Below are positions 42,226-54,256 of a stretch of 64,000 nt of DNA, piece by piece. Made by a program: the position numbers and the translations under genes. The stretch is from Adiantum capillus-veneris (taxonomy: Eukaryota > Streptophyta > Polypodiopsida > Polypodiales > Pteridaceae): positions 67,276,935 through 67,340,934 of the forward strand of contig CM043950.1 in assembly GCA_014529385.2 (NCBI GenBank). Direction: 5' to 3'. Position 1 is the stretch's first letter; the number at the start of each line of letters is the position of its first letter. The notes under the pieces were generated by a model. The model was given only the letters and a program-made list of their open reading frames with translations. It did not search any database and was not told the DNA's origin.

Positions 42226-44812
42226 GTACCATTTTTGCTTCTATCATGAAGGGAGGCCCTAAGATCATCTCAAATGACATAGGATGTTCGGAGAAGTCCA
42301 TAAAGGTGAAGGTATTCCTTACCTTGTGTCGAAGGACCTTGATCTTGAGATCTTTTAGCATTCCAATAGGTGTAATGATAGATCCATTGGCCATTTTTAC
42401 CTCTACATTGGTGACTTCAAGATGAGGTCTTCCCATTGATTCCCAAAAGCTTTTTGTTACAATGCTCATTCATGCACCACCATCAAGGATTCCCTTCACA
42501 ATTAATCCTTTAGTAGTGATTGGTAGAGTTGCATTAGATTCATCTCCTTCAAATTATTGCCCTAACTTGTTAACATGTATTTCAATAATTGAGCTTTCAT
42601 CTGGTTTGGGTTGTGGGTCCAAGAGTTCCTCCTCAATTGGGATTTCATTGGGCCTACTTATTTGTGCAAATTGTGGTAGGCCAACTTTTAGTTCTCCATT
42701 GAGAAATGTCCAAAGAGCCAAGAATAGATTTGGATTCCAATACAATTTAGACATTATAGTGGTTCCGACTTGAGAAGCCAAGAAATCTATTAATTTGGCA
42801 ATGTTCAAGCGTACTTTTTGATATTCTAGTCCATGACCTAAGGTTGGTGAAGATGGGATCTCCCTTTCTTCAATGTGGTCAGGTATTCCCTCACTAAACA
42901 TTCTTTCAATCAAGAAAGGTGTATGCCCGCTTTTTGATGTTTTGACCTCACTTCCTTCCCAAATGATACTAGGTATGGCCACTGGGTTGGGATCTCTTGT
43001 AGGTGTGTGGGGAACGTTGTGTCCATAATCCTAATCCACCTAGGTTCTTGATCGATCCCTCTTTGGTGTCCTCCACCAAATTCTTTGAATTCTTAACTCA
43101 TTCAATCTCCCCAACAGGGTTTGCATAGGTCCCAATTTTCTTCATGGTTCCCTTGGGTTTTGGTCCTTGTGGCTTCTGTTGGAGGCTCCCGCTTGATTTG
43201 GTTAGCCTTGAAGAAATTCTTTGCATCATCGGTGGTATATTTCAATGGTGCTATGTGGTCCCAAACAAACAAGATACCATTGTTTCTTCTTTCTTGGATA
43301 CAAATGATTATTTTGTGCAGTAGGAATTCCCCTAAGACTTTCTTGGATAGCCTTGATGAGATCGGCAAAAGTCATCTCAAATATCTTTGGCTCTTTCACA
43401 ATTGGCTTTAGGGTCAGCAGCTCATACCAATTACTTGCGAGGTGGTAGCTTTTGGCTCAATAGACACTTTTTCTCCTTCAATCATTACTTGTCTTCCAAT
43501 TGGATTGCATTGGTGGTGACTACTTCCCAAGTAGTGATACCTCTAATAACTATGCCATTATAGATATCCGCCTGTCGTAGTCTCCAAATGAATCGATCCA
43601 TAAGTTCGTTATGGTTGAAATGCACATTTAGATTACAGTGAGAATCTAAATGCTTCGAGCAACTAATAAAGTCTCTCACTGACTCACCTTCCTCCCGTTG
43701 GGATTTTTGGAGTTGAGATTCTACGCCCCAAAACACTCCCTCTCATCTGTACTCTTTCAAGAACAATATCCTAAGAGTCAGATCGTGCGTGTGCTCTTCA
43801 TTCCTTAAGGCTCTATACAAATCCCCCGCCTTCCCACTTAGAGTTAAGCTTAAAGCCTTGCACTTATGTAGTTCATAGTGATCTTACAGAGAATCACATA
43901 CGTGTTCAAATACCTCAATATACTTTCTAACTTCCCATCTCCATTTAATTTTTATGTGATCTTTTCCATGTGTACTGCCTTACTTCTAGGCGATCGATCA
44001 GGCATGCTACACATGCTTTCAACAATAGATTAACCGATAGCTTGAGAAAATGTTGCCAAGTCACCCAAGTGAGCAGGTATAGTAGGCAGAGGCGCTCTCG
44101 AGACTGCATATTGAATGGGGGTTGGCATTGGGTTCGGCATATATATATGGGCAATTCTTGGGTTCCAATCTTGGTACGACGTTGCACCATGTGGTGGCAC
44201 AAAGTGGTTCATATGTGTGGCCCTAGGCATAGCAGACATAGGATGAGACATAATGCTAGCTGGTATGGATCCATTAGAATAGGGGCTTGGATAGGGTGGT
44301 TGTGGAGCGTAAGGTGTCGAAACAATTGGGGGTGCAGGAACTACATGGGCAAGAGGGTCAACAGGTATATATGATTGATATACACCTATATGTATTGTTG
44401 TAGGTATAGTGCTACTAGGTAGCGATGGTTTACTAATGAACGAGGTTCAGGGTGTACTTTTTGCCATGATCATTATTGGGATAGGCATAGTAGTCGTAGT
44501 ATCTTCGAGGGAAAGATGAGCTAAAGTTGAAAAGGTAAAACTATTGCTTGTGGGCTCATACTGTATCGAGACTCCAGGCAAAACAACATATGAAGGATCC
44601 ATGGGACTTACTAAGGGAGTCTCCATTTGTGATAGGGTCAATTGTTTTGCCTTTCCCGTATCCAAGAATCTCATAGGACCCATTGAAGGAATGTTAACAC
44701 CATTTTTTTTCCTCTCCAATTGGACAACCCCATGGATGACATCATAGAATATCCATTGCCGCTCCTCTAGACTTGTGGCACTAGACATGGATTGTAAAAC
44801 CTCTAACCAACC
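42170..44812 (-). pseudogene. Decayed gag-protease of an older retroelement (3' part)
   Basis: On the minus strand, open blocks at 44788-44447, 44251-44030, 43736-43485, 43368-43102 and 42982-42179 carry gag features: ESVRDFISCSKHLDSHCNL and LRQADIYNGIVIRGITTWE (43485-43700). They end in a retropepsin-like protease with ILDGGA (catalytic Asp-Gly-Gly, about 42465-42490), then NGSIITPIGMLKDLKI and MSFEMILGPPFM. Stops and frameshifts separate the blocks. The 5' part of this gag lies at 57063-57470, beyond the inserted 12.2-kb element. No reverse transcriptase or integrase is visible downstream. Confidence 0.75.
44808..44812. repeat. Target-site duplication caacc (left)
   Basis: Exact match at 57058-57062 flanks the 12.2-kb element. 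Confidence 0.85.
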
Positions 44813-45298
44813 TGTTATGGAATTGATATTCTACTATTCGTTTGCAGCTAACAAGTGAAAAAGGCTTGACTGATCTAGGCCTATGTGAGAAAATATGCAT
44901 TTTGTACATTTTATTATTCAAGTGCTCTTTTATGAGCTTTGTTCATTTAGGACTGGCCGGCCAGTTTGTACTCACAATTGACCATTTAAGAAATCTATAA
45001 AACAAATACGTGCAAGAGGGAAATGGTCACTCTGGCACGGGGGGAGATTGCACCCAGTGTCTGTGTATTCTTCTCTCCTCTCTTCTCTTCTCTCGTCGTG
45101 CCAGGCGTAGCACTCCGCTCTAGGAGGTGCGCCTACGTATGTTCTCTTCTTCTCTCTCGTGCGTTGTTTCTCTCTCTGTTCGCGTGCATCATTGATCATG
45201 TGCTATGCCAGGCGTCAGGTATGTGGATTCGTTCATTTATGATTAGTAGTGTGTTGTTTCGGGTATTTTGCAAGGCATCCATGCATTCATTTGTATCA
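44813..45298 (+). repeat. 5' LTR of the 12.2-kb element
   Basis: 486 bp, tgttatgg to tgtatca. A TATA box (tctataaaac, 44994-45003) is followed by a pyrimidine-rich tract (about 45070-45185), so transcription probably starts near 45025. Confidence 0.85.
44994..45003 (+). promoter_or_regulatory. LTR TATA box
   Basis: tctataaaac, conserved as atataaaac at about 56755 in the 3' LTR and as a TATA-like motif in the 6524-8874 LTRs. Confidence 0.6.
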
Positions 45299-45299
45299 G

Positions 45300-45311
45300 T
45301 GGTATCAAAGC
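45300..45311 (+). promoter_or_regulatory. Primer-binding site, initiator tRNA-Met type
   Basis: tggtatcaaagc has one mismatch to the canonical tggtatcagagc and lies one base after the LTR. Confidence 0.85.
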
Positions 45312-46482
45312 TAAGGTTGCACTCTTGGTAGCAAGCAAAAACACCTAGTGCAAGATTCGTTTTTGAGCAACAAAGCTCTTTACGTATATGTAACACAAAT
45401 AAGTACAATTTTATACTTCTATTTTGTTTTATATCTTGTTTAATCTCTTCTTAATGATGTATATCTTTGCAAAATCTGGGATCACAATCCATATCCGATT
45501 ATGGAAATTAATTGATTGGATCTCATATGTAGATATATGCAAGAGTGTGTGGGAAGAAACATCAGATGAATCGGAGTAGAAGAAGTATGGAAGGCAAATG
45601 ATTCTCGAAAGGCTTTAGGAAGAAGGATGAGAAGTTTTAACTCCGTGAAGCTTGAAGTCTTAGGAAGAAAGAGAAGTAGAAGCGTAAAACGAAGATTTTC
45701 TTTTATTTTGAGAAAAACAACATCGAGAGCCCTCAAGTAGTTGCTCGACAAGGCTAGTTTGACTTGGAGTAGGAATTGAATATCTAACACAAACACACAA
45801 GATATATAAAACTTTTTTTGCACTAATCATCTCGCTCAGGGTCGAATACATTGGAGGAATCTTTCAGAGGATGGGAACTCACCCAAATCAACCACCATTT
45901 TTATTAAAAGAGATAGGAAAAAAATAAAATTAAACAAACAAATAAATATGGCGCTAGATGTCCGAGGCAGTACAATGGAGAAAATCGAGGCCCGCCGGCC
46001 TCCCATGTGACAGGCCTGGTGACTGCGTTGCTCCCATCCTCGCCATCATGGCCAACAGCAACATCGACGGCAATGGCAATGATCCACAGCAAGATATCTT
46101 CTTCTCTATTTATCTCTGCCCCCCCTCCAACGACCGTAGATCATCTCTCTCTCTACAGTCCGCACACACATGCAAAGTGACTGCACCTTCTACTGCTAGA
46201 CTACCCGATAACCCTCCTATAGATTGAGGGCACACACAGCATGTTTTACTTTGACATCCTCAATTGCTATGGTATGGCTACCAACAGTGGGCAAAAAATG
46301 TCGATCACACAACGACAGATGTTGAGGCACAATAGCAACAATAGCACCAGTAGCCTCCATGCACACATGCAAACCTCGATAGATTGCGACTAGGACTTCC
46401 CTATCTTGCCCTGCATGGGGTGCCAATTTTCTACCAGCCAAAAACAAGTGACTCACAACCAAAGTTCTCTCTTGGGTCAACC

Positions 46483-46563
<81 letters not shown>

Positions 46564-46654
46564 CACGCAGTCATCACTCTCTTAGTGGTCCATTGATGCC
46601 CACAAACACGCTGCCATCAACTACCACTCTTCTCACGTTCAGTTGCATGAAAAC
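45312..46654. other. Internal region of the 12.2-kb element, left part
   Basis: No recognised gene. A GC-richer patch at 45950-46210 opens a few short frames on both strands without motifs. A (CT)n tract lies at 46485-46560. Confidence 0.4.
46485..46560. repeat. (CT)n microsatellite
   Basis: About 37 CT repeats. Confidence 0.95.
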
Positions 46655-47880
46655 TCTTCATTAGGAAAAATATGAACCCTCTAGGGGTCCTTTGGGATTA
46701 AGGTTAATTAGAGGCCAACCAATAGGAAGAGGGCGGTGGACACACTCTATACCCTCAAAAAAGTAGGGGGACATGGTAGCCTTACACCTTTTAATGGCCT
46801 CTTACCTAGTGAGAAGGTAAGGGAGGTGGCTAGGGGAAAGAGAGGGAAGGGGGGGGGGGGGGGAGGGGGGAGGGGGGACCACTTTGACCTTTCCCCCCCC
46901 ACTTTTTGGCCCGGATTTCAAAATACACAAAAAATTTCAAATTTTCAAAAAAAATTAAATTTCAAGTTTTCCCTCCTTAAAAGGTCCCCTAACCTATTTC
47001 ATGGTCAAAAAAGTATTTTTGACCTCCAAAAGTCAAAAACATGCACTAATAAATTCCACAAAATTAAATTTTTTCAAAAAAATTCAAAATATCATTTTCC
47101 ACCCTCCAAATTCCTTCCAAACCTATTCTATAGCTAAAAAGCGATTTTCTCTCTCTACAAACCCTTTTCCAAGCTCTCCATGGCTGCAACCACATGCACC
47201 CCTATAGTCCAGCATTATCTCTCTACTAGCTTTATCCCATCTCCATTGTAGCACCAAGCAAGCTTCTCCCCCATCTCTTCCCCTTGCCCACCACATAGTT
47301 CCACACCAAGCTAGCTCCTCTCCCTTCTCTCACCTCCATTACAGCATGAAAACAAGATTCTCCTCCTTCTGCTTTCATTCACTCGCACTACATGGAAACC
47401 TCTACTCCCGAAGGTGGAAAAAGCATCAACTCACATGACTTGCATACCACAAGAACAGGAGGTGCGAATAGTGCATGGGCATTGCAAGGATTCATCTCCA
47501 ACATAAAGATAGAATGGTGAGAAAACTACCCTTGTAGCTTACATTCAGAGAATAAGATCATCTCCATCGATCTTTAAGTTTATCATGCTGGAGGGACTTA
47601 ACCTCTTTATGGCTTTCAATGTTTAGGCCTCACACCTCATAACATTGGGTGGTGCTATTTTGTTGATGGCTTTGGTGCGCCATCTATAGTTTTGTAGCAT
47701 GTGATTGAGTCTCACAATGTAAGTAAGTTGTGTTATCTATGGAGAGTCATCAAAGATTTTTCTTATAATTTATTCTTTGTATAGTTGTCATTAGATTATT
47801 AGAATGATATCATTTTGTACTTTATCACTTTGTGCTCACATAATCTGTTGTTTACTTACAGAGTCAACTTGTTTTGATCG
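46655..47880 (+). repeat. Plus-strand copy of the 41640-42225 sequence with a 710-bp insert
   Basis: Homology to the minus strand of 41640-42225 occupies 46655-46735 and 47447-47880. The segment between (46736-47446) is unique. It holds a run of G (about 46849-46863, with further G-rich sequence to 46878) and an A/T-rich stretch with many aaaatttc words. Confidence 0.65.
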
Positions 47881-48667
47881 AGAGGACATGAGCAAGCAAC
47901 CACGTGTAGAGATGGAAATCACCCTATTTTTGTTCCGTGAGGAACCTTTCACTACCGTATTAAAAGATTTTGATAAGAATAATAGGATTTTTGTAGAATC
48001 TTGAACCAATAGGTACTCTCTAGGAGCTCTTAGAAAAGCCATCCCTATAGTACTACTATCTTCCCTAGTGTCATGGACACACAAATACTCATGTATATGA
48101 ATCTCTAGATGAGAAAGACAGATACTTGTAAGAGAAGCCTAACAGCAACAACATTGTCTCCATTAATTATTTTAATGAGGCTGGATTCCTCTATAAATGC
48201 AATATAAATATTTCTTTTTGTTAAATGGTGTCGCACTGAGTGAGAGTATCATACAGATTTGAGAAATATTGTTGATTTTTATGGATATTCTGATTTGTCT
48301 GTAAGATGTTTGAAGTTTCAAGTCTTAATCATTCCACCATGAAGAAATTCATGCAATATTTTGATTTCAATTTAATCACTAATGGTTATTCTTATTAAGT
48401 GGATCCCAACCTTTGTCAAGATGTCCTCATTTGGGGATGTTGAATATATATCAATAGCAACATTTCAAAAGTTGATAAAGCTAAATTTTGCTTTCCAAAA
48501 TGTTATTGTTTCCATACTATGCCTATGCCAAGATTGACTTAGAGAAATGACAACTTTAGATGGAGGTGTAGATATATAGGGGTGACTTATTATTGATTCT
48601 TGTTTAATCATATATATATTATAAAGCCTTTGAGTTTCCACCTTTTTTAGTAGTGTTGACAAGTTCA
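47881..48667. other. Stretch without a recognised gene
   Basis: AT-rich. Frames up to 82 codons have no recognisable features. Confidence 0.35.
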
Positions 48668-49705
48668 TTAGAAAATTTCGAAGGTCATTTGGAGGGCCTT
48701 GTAAGAAATTGTATTTCTCTCTCTAGAAACTTTTTTTAAAATACACTTGCACCTTGTGAGTACGTCCAAAAGGACAACCAGACACTCTAAAAAGTAGATT
48801 TATATTCCCAATCATCCTTGAAAACGATCACTTTTTTATTTAATGCGAGCGTCTTTTTTAGGAGGCAGGTGTAGCGCATTCAATGCAGCTTACGTCATCA
48901 CTGAAAGTTGAAAAGTCACAAACTATCAAATAGTGATAGATTTTGAGGCTTTTGACACAACCAATGCGTCCGGAACGCCAAAATACCCTAAAAACGAATG
49001 TCTACTTGTCTCATTCCGACATCCGGAGAGGCAGAAAATGTCAAAAAACCCCAAAAAATGGGCTTTTTACTTAAGGCGCGCGAGGAGGCATTCTAAAATT
49101 CTAAAATGCCCCTCTGCGCGCCGCTAGTACAAAGTTCTTTTTAGTGATTTTTGGACAATTATCTTTCAAGAAAGCCCATTTTTAGAGGTTTTTTGACATT
49201 TTTCCTCTCAAAAAGCTCCCTAAAAGAGGAAAAAAGGGGCTTTTTACTAACGGCGCGCGAGGAGGCATTCCAAAATTTTGGAATGCCCCCTCGCGCGCCG
49301 TTAGTAAAATGTTCTTTTAGGGGTTTTTGACATTCTTTGCCTCTTTGGATGTCGGAGCGAGGCAATTGGACATTCATTTCTAGGATATTTGGGCGTTCCG
49401 GACGCATTGACAGCAAAAGTTTCAAAATCTTCCACCACTTGATAGTTTTGTAACTTTTTGAGTTCTAGTGATGACGTAAGCTGCATCAAATGCACCGCAT
49501 CTACCTTCTGAAAAAGGTGCTCGCATTAAATGAAAGAGAGTGATCGTCTTCAAGGACCACTAGATTATTAAATGAGGAGAGGGACACCTCTTATATTTTT
49601 GTTAATATCAATCTATTTTTCTACGTAACGTAGGCTCTTCTCTCATTGGAAGAGCTTATTTTCCTCTCTCTTCCAAAAGGCCCTCCAAAAGACCTCCGAA
49701 ATCTC
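48668..49705. mobile_element. 1.04-kb foldback element with two internal GC hairpins
   Basis: The left half (48668-49150) is the inverted complement of the right half (49190-49705) along most of its length. Matched words include ggtcatttggagggcctt, atttaatgcgagc, cagcttacgtcatcac, caatgcgtccggaacgcc and cgacatcc. Inside lie two hairpins, 49058-49131 (with mismatches) and 49243-49308 (33-bp arms with one mismatch), both built on ggcgcgcgagg..gcattc. No coding capacity. No clean target duplication was found. Confidence 0.8.
49243..49308. repeat. 66-bp near-perfect GC-rich palindrome
   Basis: tttactaacggcgcgcgagg and onwards pairs with the following 33 bases with one mismatch and no loop (centre at aaaatttt). 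Confidence 0.9.
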
Positions 49706-50335
49706 CAAGTTTGGTATCAAACCTTCTTAAATATCCCTATTCATTCGCTATTGGTAGCTATTTATTTGGTATTGCTAAAGATCATACCAATAGCTATCAC
49801 CTTGTGAACTTAATTGTTGAATTGCGGATTTGATTTTTACTAAGTAGCTCATTTGGATAGAGAAAGTGTAAACATAAATTATAGATATATGCATTGTTAA
49901 CATAGAGGATATGTATCACTCGAACTTATATAACTGCTAATCAAGAAACCTTTGGTTGGATACTATAACAATAGGGGTCACATGTGGTTTCAAATACCAA
50001 AGAAATGGCTTAACCAAAACATTCCCAAGAACACGAGGTGAACACAAGGAAGTAAAAATTGGCTCCTTGGTTGGTTGATTTCTAGTGCTAAATGTTCTGA
50101 GTGCACAAAATTTGTGAGGCCTTTGACTTTGGGAGTTCACTAAAGTATATGTAACATAGCACATGTGTTCAACATAAGGGAGTTTATATTCTTGTAAAGT
50201 TACAAAAACATGTGTAGGTAAGACCTATAAGGGCTACTTTGAATCCATTGTGGTGAACGCACATAATATAGGAAAATTTTACATAGTGAATACTCCGGAC
50301 ATGAAACACTACACCTCTATCTCATGGCCATACAT
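49706..50335. other. Stretch without a recognised gene
   Basis: Part of 49970-50070 (ccaagaacacgaggtgaaca, acacaaggaagtaaaaa) is repeated at about 50440-50480, next to the foldback cluster. Confidence 0.4.
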
Positions 50336-51234
50336 CAAAACAAAGCCCCTATTTGTCATTTTGAAGCCCCAGGGACCCTCAACAAGAGGGACCACAACGG
50401 CGCGCAGAATGGCCATCCAGGGACAAATAGGGGCCAAGATATTTCCAAGAACAGGGGATGGACACAAGGAAGTAAAAAATGGTTGATAAGCATGATACAA
50501 GTTTTAGGTATCTACCATTTTTGGGGAGGGATGGGGGGGGGGGGCTTGCTATGAACACATTAAACTCAGTTCTATCTCATGGACATGCATTAAAAAAAGC
50601 TTGTACTTGTCATTTTAGGGCCCCAGGGACCCTCAACAAGATGGGCCACAAGGGCGCGCAAAGTGGCCTTCCAAAAGGCCACTTTGCGCGCCCTTGTGGC
50701 CCCTCTTGTTGAGGGTCCCTTTGGAAGGCCACTTTGCGCGCCCTTGTGGCCCCTCTTGTTGAGGGTCCCTGGGGCCCTAAAATGACAAGTACAAGTTTTT
50801 TTTAATGCATGGCATGATACAATGTTTAGCTATTTGCCATTGGGGGGGGGGGAGTTTGCTATGAATACATTAAATTGCCTAATTCTATCTTTTTGGATGG
50901 CCAGTTTGCGCGCCCTTGTGGCCCCTCATGTTGAGGGTCCCTGGGGCCCTAAAATGACAAGTACATGCTTTTTTTAATGCATGGCATGATACAATGTTTA
51001 GCTATTTGCCATTGCAGGGGGAGGGAGTTTGCTATGAATACATTAAATTGCTCAATTCTATCTCATGGCTATGCATTACAAAAAGCATGTACTTGTCATT
51101 TTAGGGCCCCAGGGACCCTCAACATGAGGGGCCACAAGGGCGCGCAAATTGGCCAATTTGCGCGCCCTTGTGGCCCCTCATGTTGAGGGTCCCTGGGGCC
51201 CTAAAATGACAAGTATAAGATTTTTTTTAATGCA
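50336..51234. repeat. Cluster of foldback modules in tandem
   Basis: Four related modules: a left arm only (50336-50425), a full hairpin (50587-50811) whose right-arm core of about 46 bp is duplicated (50676-50721 and 50727-50772), a right arm only (50897-50980), and a full palindrome (51071-51234). Intervening spacers are also repeated (catgatacaatgtttagcta, gctatgaatacattaaa). The arm core is the same gggccc..agggaccctcaa / ggccacaagggcgcgc seen at 16894 and 40328. Confidence 0.85.
51091..51214. repeat. Perfect 124-bp palindrome, no loop
   Basis: Positions 51091-51152 are the exact inverted complement of 51153-51214, centred on ttggccaa. Outer flanks continue imperfectly to 51071 and 51234. 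Confidence 0.95.
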
Positions 51235-52940
51235 TGGCCATAATTCAAGTGGTCAGATTTTTTTTTATTTTTAAGTGTTGAACTTTTAGGCTGTTTTCAA
51301 GAGCTTCTAGTGTTCAATTGGCGTCGAATCTGTATGGGCTTGTCTCACATAAATTTGTTCATCTCGTCGCGCTCTTCGACCATCGTGTGATGCAAAAAAT
51401 TCATATCCTACTCGGATTCTCCAAAAATCAATGTGAAAGTTGGCAATTTTTTAAAAAATGATGTAAAACAGACATTTCTTACTTTTTCCTTAATCTACGG
51501 ACTCAAACGAGCATTAAAACCATGGAATCTGAAAATACTCAGAAAACCAATGTTTTTTATTGTGTTAAGGACTGCATTTCCTACATACAAAACTTTCTCA
51601 ACATCTCACCCCAACACCTTCAAAAGTGGCTTCCAAGGAGTGCCCTCGATCAAAAATTGAAACTGAAGGAAAACAATCATAATGAACTCCTAGACTATGT
51701 AAAAACTTTAAAATAACCAAAATTTCTTTTTAAAAAAAGTTATTGCTAAAAATTTGAAAATAGACCACCCTTGGACTTCCCACAATGATAGAAATCAAAG
51801 GGTTCAAGGAGAGGTCTGGTGTCACAAGTGCAAGGTAGGAATCTAATCGAGGTTTATTCCGTCAAGATCTCTTATACTTTATTATGTCTTCTCATGTAAG
51901 ATCTTACCAAAGAAAAACAAACTTACACTTTAAATGACTACAAATTTTATTTAGCTTATCAAACAATCTAAAATATGGTAGACCTAGAGTGCTCTTACAC
52001 ATCAACAAACAAAAAAGTCCAAATTTCTTCTCATTAACTTTGATAAACATACATCTGTGAACAACTTCCAAGGAGTAGTGCGGTCATAGTTCTTACATCC
52101 ATTCCATGGCATGGTATGCTCCTGGGGTGACCTATCACATAAAAATATCTTTGGTAGGAGTGCCCTCATGTTAGGAAAGGGTGTGTTGCTGCTGATGAAA
52201 TTTTTTTGCATTGTCCTACTAGGGATCTCTCCATGTTAGCATAATGATTTTTGGTGTAGTGGGAGCCACATTGCCGCTGAGGAGAGCTTTGTGCCACCGT
52301 AAAAGCTTCATGTTATGCCAGTTCCTTGAGCCATTCTTGCAAACAACGCCACTCAACTAGCATAGCAAGAGGTCACCTTGTAACAAAAACATATATGAAT
52401 TCAACATTTGCAAGCTATATAATGAAGACACTTGTTAAGTATATGTTGTACAAATTTGCAAGTATTTCTATCTAACTGGGAATAAAAAATCCTAAAATAT
52501 ACATTAGAATGAGATTACCACCCCTAATAAGCATGGATTTGAAGCACCTACCTGCAAGATGTAACAAAGAAGACTGTTTTAGAGGAAAAGTGGTGACACT
52601 TGGCCTCTCTAACCTGCAGCCTTTCACTATTTGTGCATAAAAGCAACCTTTGTGCCAAGCACTACAAAACAAGTAGAGGCAACACCTTAGATTTCAAAGT
52701 TTATGATAAGAAGAACACAATCAAAAGTAAGAAGTATACTGTTACCTTGCATAAAGGGGTGTTTTATTCAAATATGTGATGGTATTGGCAAGATATTGAA
52801 GAACCATCAACATTCATCTCACCGATGGTACGACGTTCCTGGGATGACCTCTGCTCACCCTCACATGCGACCTTCGGTGCAAACGTTGCGAACAAGCAAA
52901 TATGTATGCATACGCTTTTTGATGTCCTTGAGCACCATGG
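51235..52940. other. Stretch without a recognised gene
   Basis: AT-rich sequence with frames up to 83 codons. None shows motifs or composition typical of coding sequence. Confidence 0.35.
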
Positions 52941-52969
52941 TAGCTGTTGCATGAGGAAGCAAAGGATGA

Positions 52970-53210
52970 AAACAGAGAGGGGGGAGGGAGAGAGAGGAAC
53001 ATGGGAGGAGACAAGGGGATAGTGGGGGAGAGAGAGAGAGAGAGAGAGTGGAGAAGGAGGAGAGAAGGGGGCAGGGAGGGAGAGGGAGGAACATGGGAGA
53101 GAAGGGGACAGTGGGGAAGAGGGAGAGAGAGAGGAGGAGGAGGAGAGAAGGGGGCAAGGAGGGAGAGGAGAGGGAGAAAGGAGAGAGGAGGAAGAGAGAA
53201 GAAATGTTTT
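52970..53210. repeat. Purine (GGGAGA)-rich low-complexity tract
   Basis: About 240 bp almost entirely of G and A on the plus strand, including a short (GA)n run at 53028-53049 and repeated gggagaga/gggaaga words. Arg-Glu-Gly frames here are composition artefacts. Confidence 0.9.
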
Positions 53211-53499
53211 TTTTTTTTAAAATTGGACTTTTAGTACTTGTAAGTTTAAAAAAAGGTCAAAAAGTACTTTTTTGATTTGGCAATATGTTGGGGGGGAGTT
53301 TTAAGTCAAAAATAAGTAAAAATAACTTCTTTTTTTTAAAGTCAAATTTTGGCTCTTAGTGATCCACGTTTTTGATGATGTGGCCACACCTCTTTACTCC
53401 CTTCACTTTCAAAAAGCTAGAGAGAGAAGGTGACCTCCTAGGTCCACATCCTACATGTGTCTAAAAAAAAGGCTAGAAAAGCCTACTCAAAACTATCTT

Positions 53500-53640
53500 C
53501 TTGAATGCCCTTGTCCCCTTAACCCTACACACCATTAGCCTTAATCCCTAAAAATTAGGATTCCTTACAAGGCCCATGCAAGGTTCATATTTCTTCTAAT
53601 GTGCATGGCATCCACATACACACACACACACACACCCAAT
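53500..53640 (-). repeat. Fragment related to the 42170-42235 end of the old gag-protease element
   Basis: ccttaatccc, ggttcatat and tctaatgtgcatgg match the 42166-42235 segment in the same orientation with gaps. A (CA)n run follows at 53621-53636. Confidence 0.45.
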
Positions 53641-53719
53641 GACAGCACTCTCCCTATCTTCCTTTTCTCTCTCTCTCAATCTCTCCCTCGTAAACTCTCT
53701 CTCTCTCCTTCGTCGCAAG

Positions 53720-54130
53720 GAAGCTCAAAGTGCACCCACCTGAGAGATGGCGTCTGACATCCTGACCATGATGCTTGCGCGAGTGGGGAGGCACCTAGCA
53801 TCGCCCGCCATGTCCAACACAGCATCTATCTGTAGCGCCTCCTTCTGTAGCCTCTTCTCAGACCCTGACTAAGCCTGGTTGAATACGATCAAGCGCAGCT
53901 CAATAAATCTCACGAGCTTGTTACCCTCATCATTGGCGCATCCCGTGGACTTGGTCTCGAGTTTGGCCAGTACGTCCTCTTTTACTCGTAAGCTGCACAG
54001 TAGCCCACCAACTCACTACAATCCGCATCATACTCCTTGGTGGATACCACAAGCTGCAACCTCTCATGCAGATCACCTTCCTCATCACCAGCCTCCACTA
54101 GCTCCCTGTCCCGATGGCTACCCCATCCTC
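53720..54130 (-). pseudogene. Decayed coding remnant, unrecognised
   Basis: The minus strand reads as about 125 codons of balanced, charged composition with one frameshift (about 53990) and one stop (about 53870): ERLQLVVSTKEYDADCSEL, KEDVLAKLETKSTGC, KLVRFIELRLIVFNQ and LQKEALQIDAVLDMAGDAR. I do not recognise the family. The plus-strand frame (87 codons, 53879-54142) is rich in Ser, Pro and His and looks like a shadow. A captured host-gene fragment is one possibility. Confidence 0.35.
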
Positions 54131-54187
54131 AGCTTCGGGTGATCTCGCCATGGCCAACAACCAGCCCTATTTGCAGGCACCATCAGC

Positions 54188-54251
<64 letters not shown>
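54188..54251. repeat. (CT)n microsatellite
   Basis: About 32 CT repeats. Confidence 0.95.

Positions 54252-54256
<5 letters not shown>

Noticed and set aside
43970-44374. 134-codon plus-strand ORF (Arg/Trp/His-rich)
   Set aside because: It is antisense to the decayed gag on the minus strand, and its composition is typical of a shadow frame.
52947-53275. Glu/Arg/Gly-rich ORFs of 75-98 codons on both strands
   Set aside because: They come from a low-complexity purine tract and have no informative sequence.
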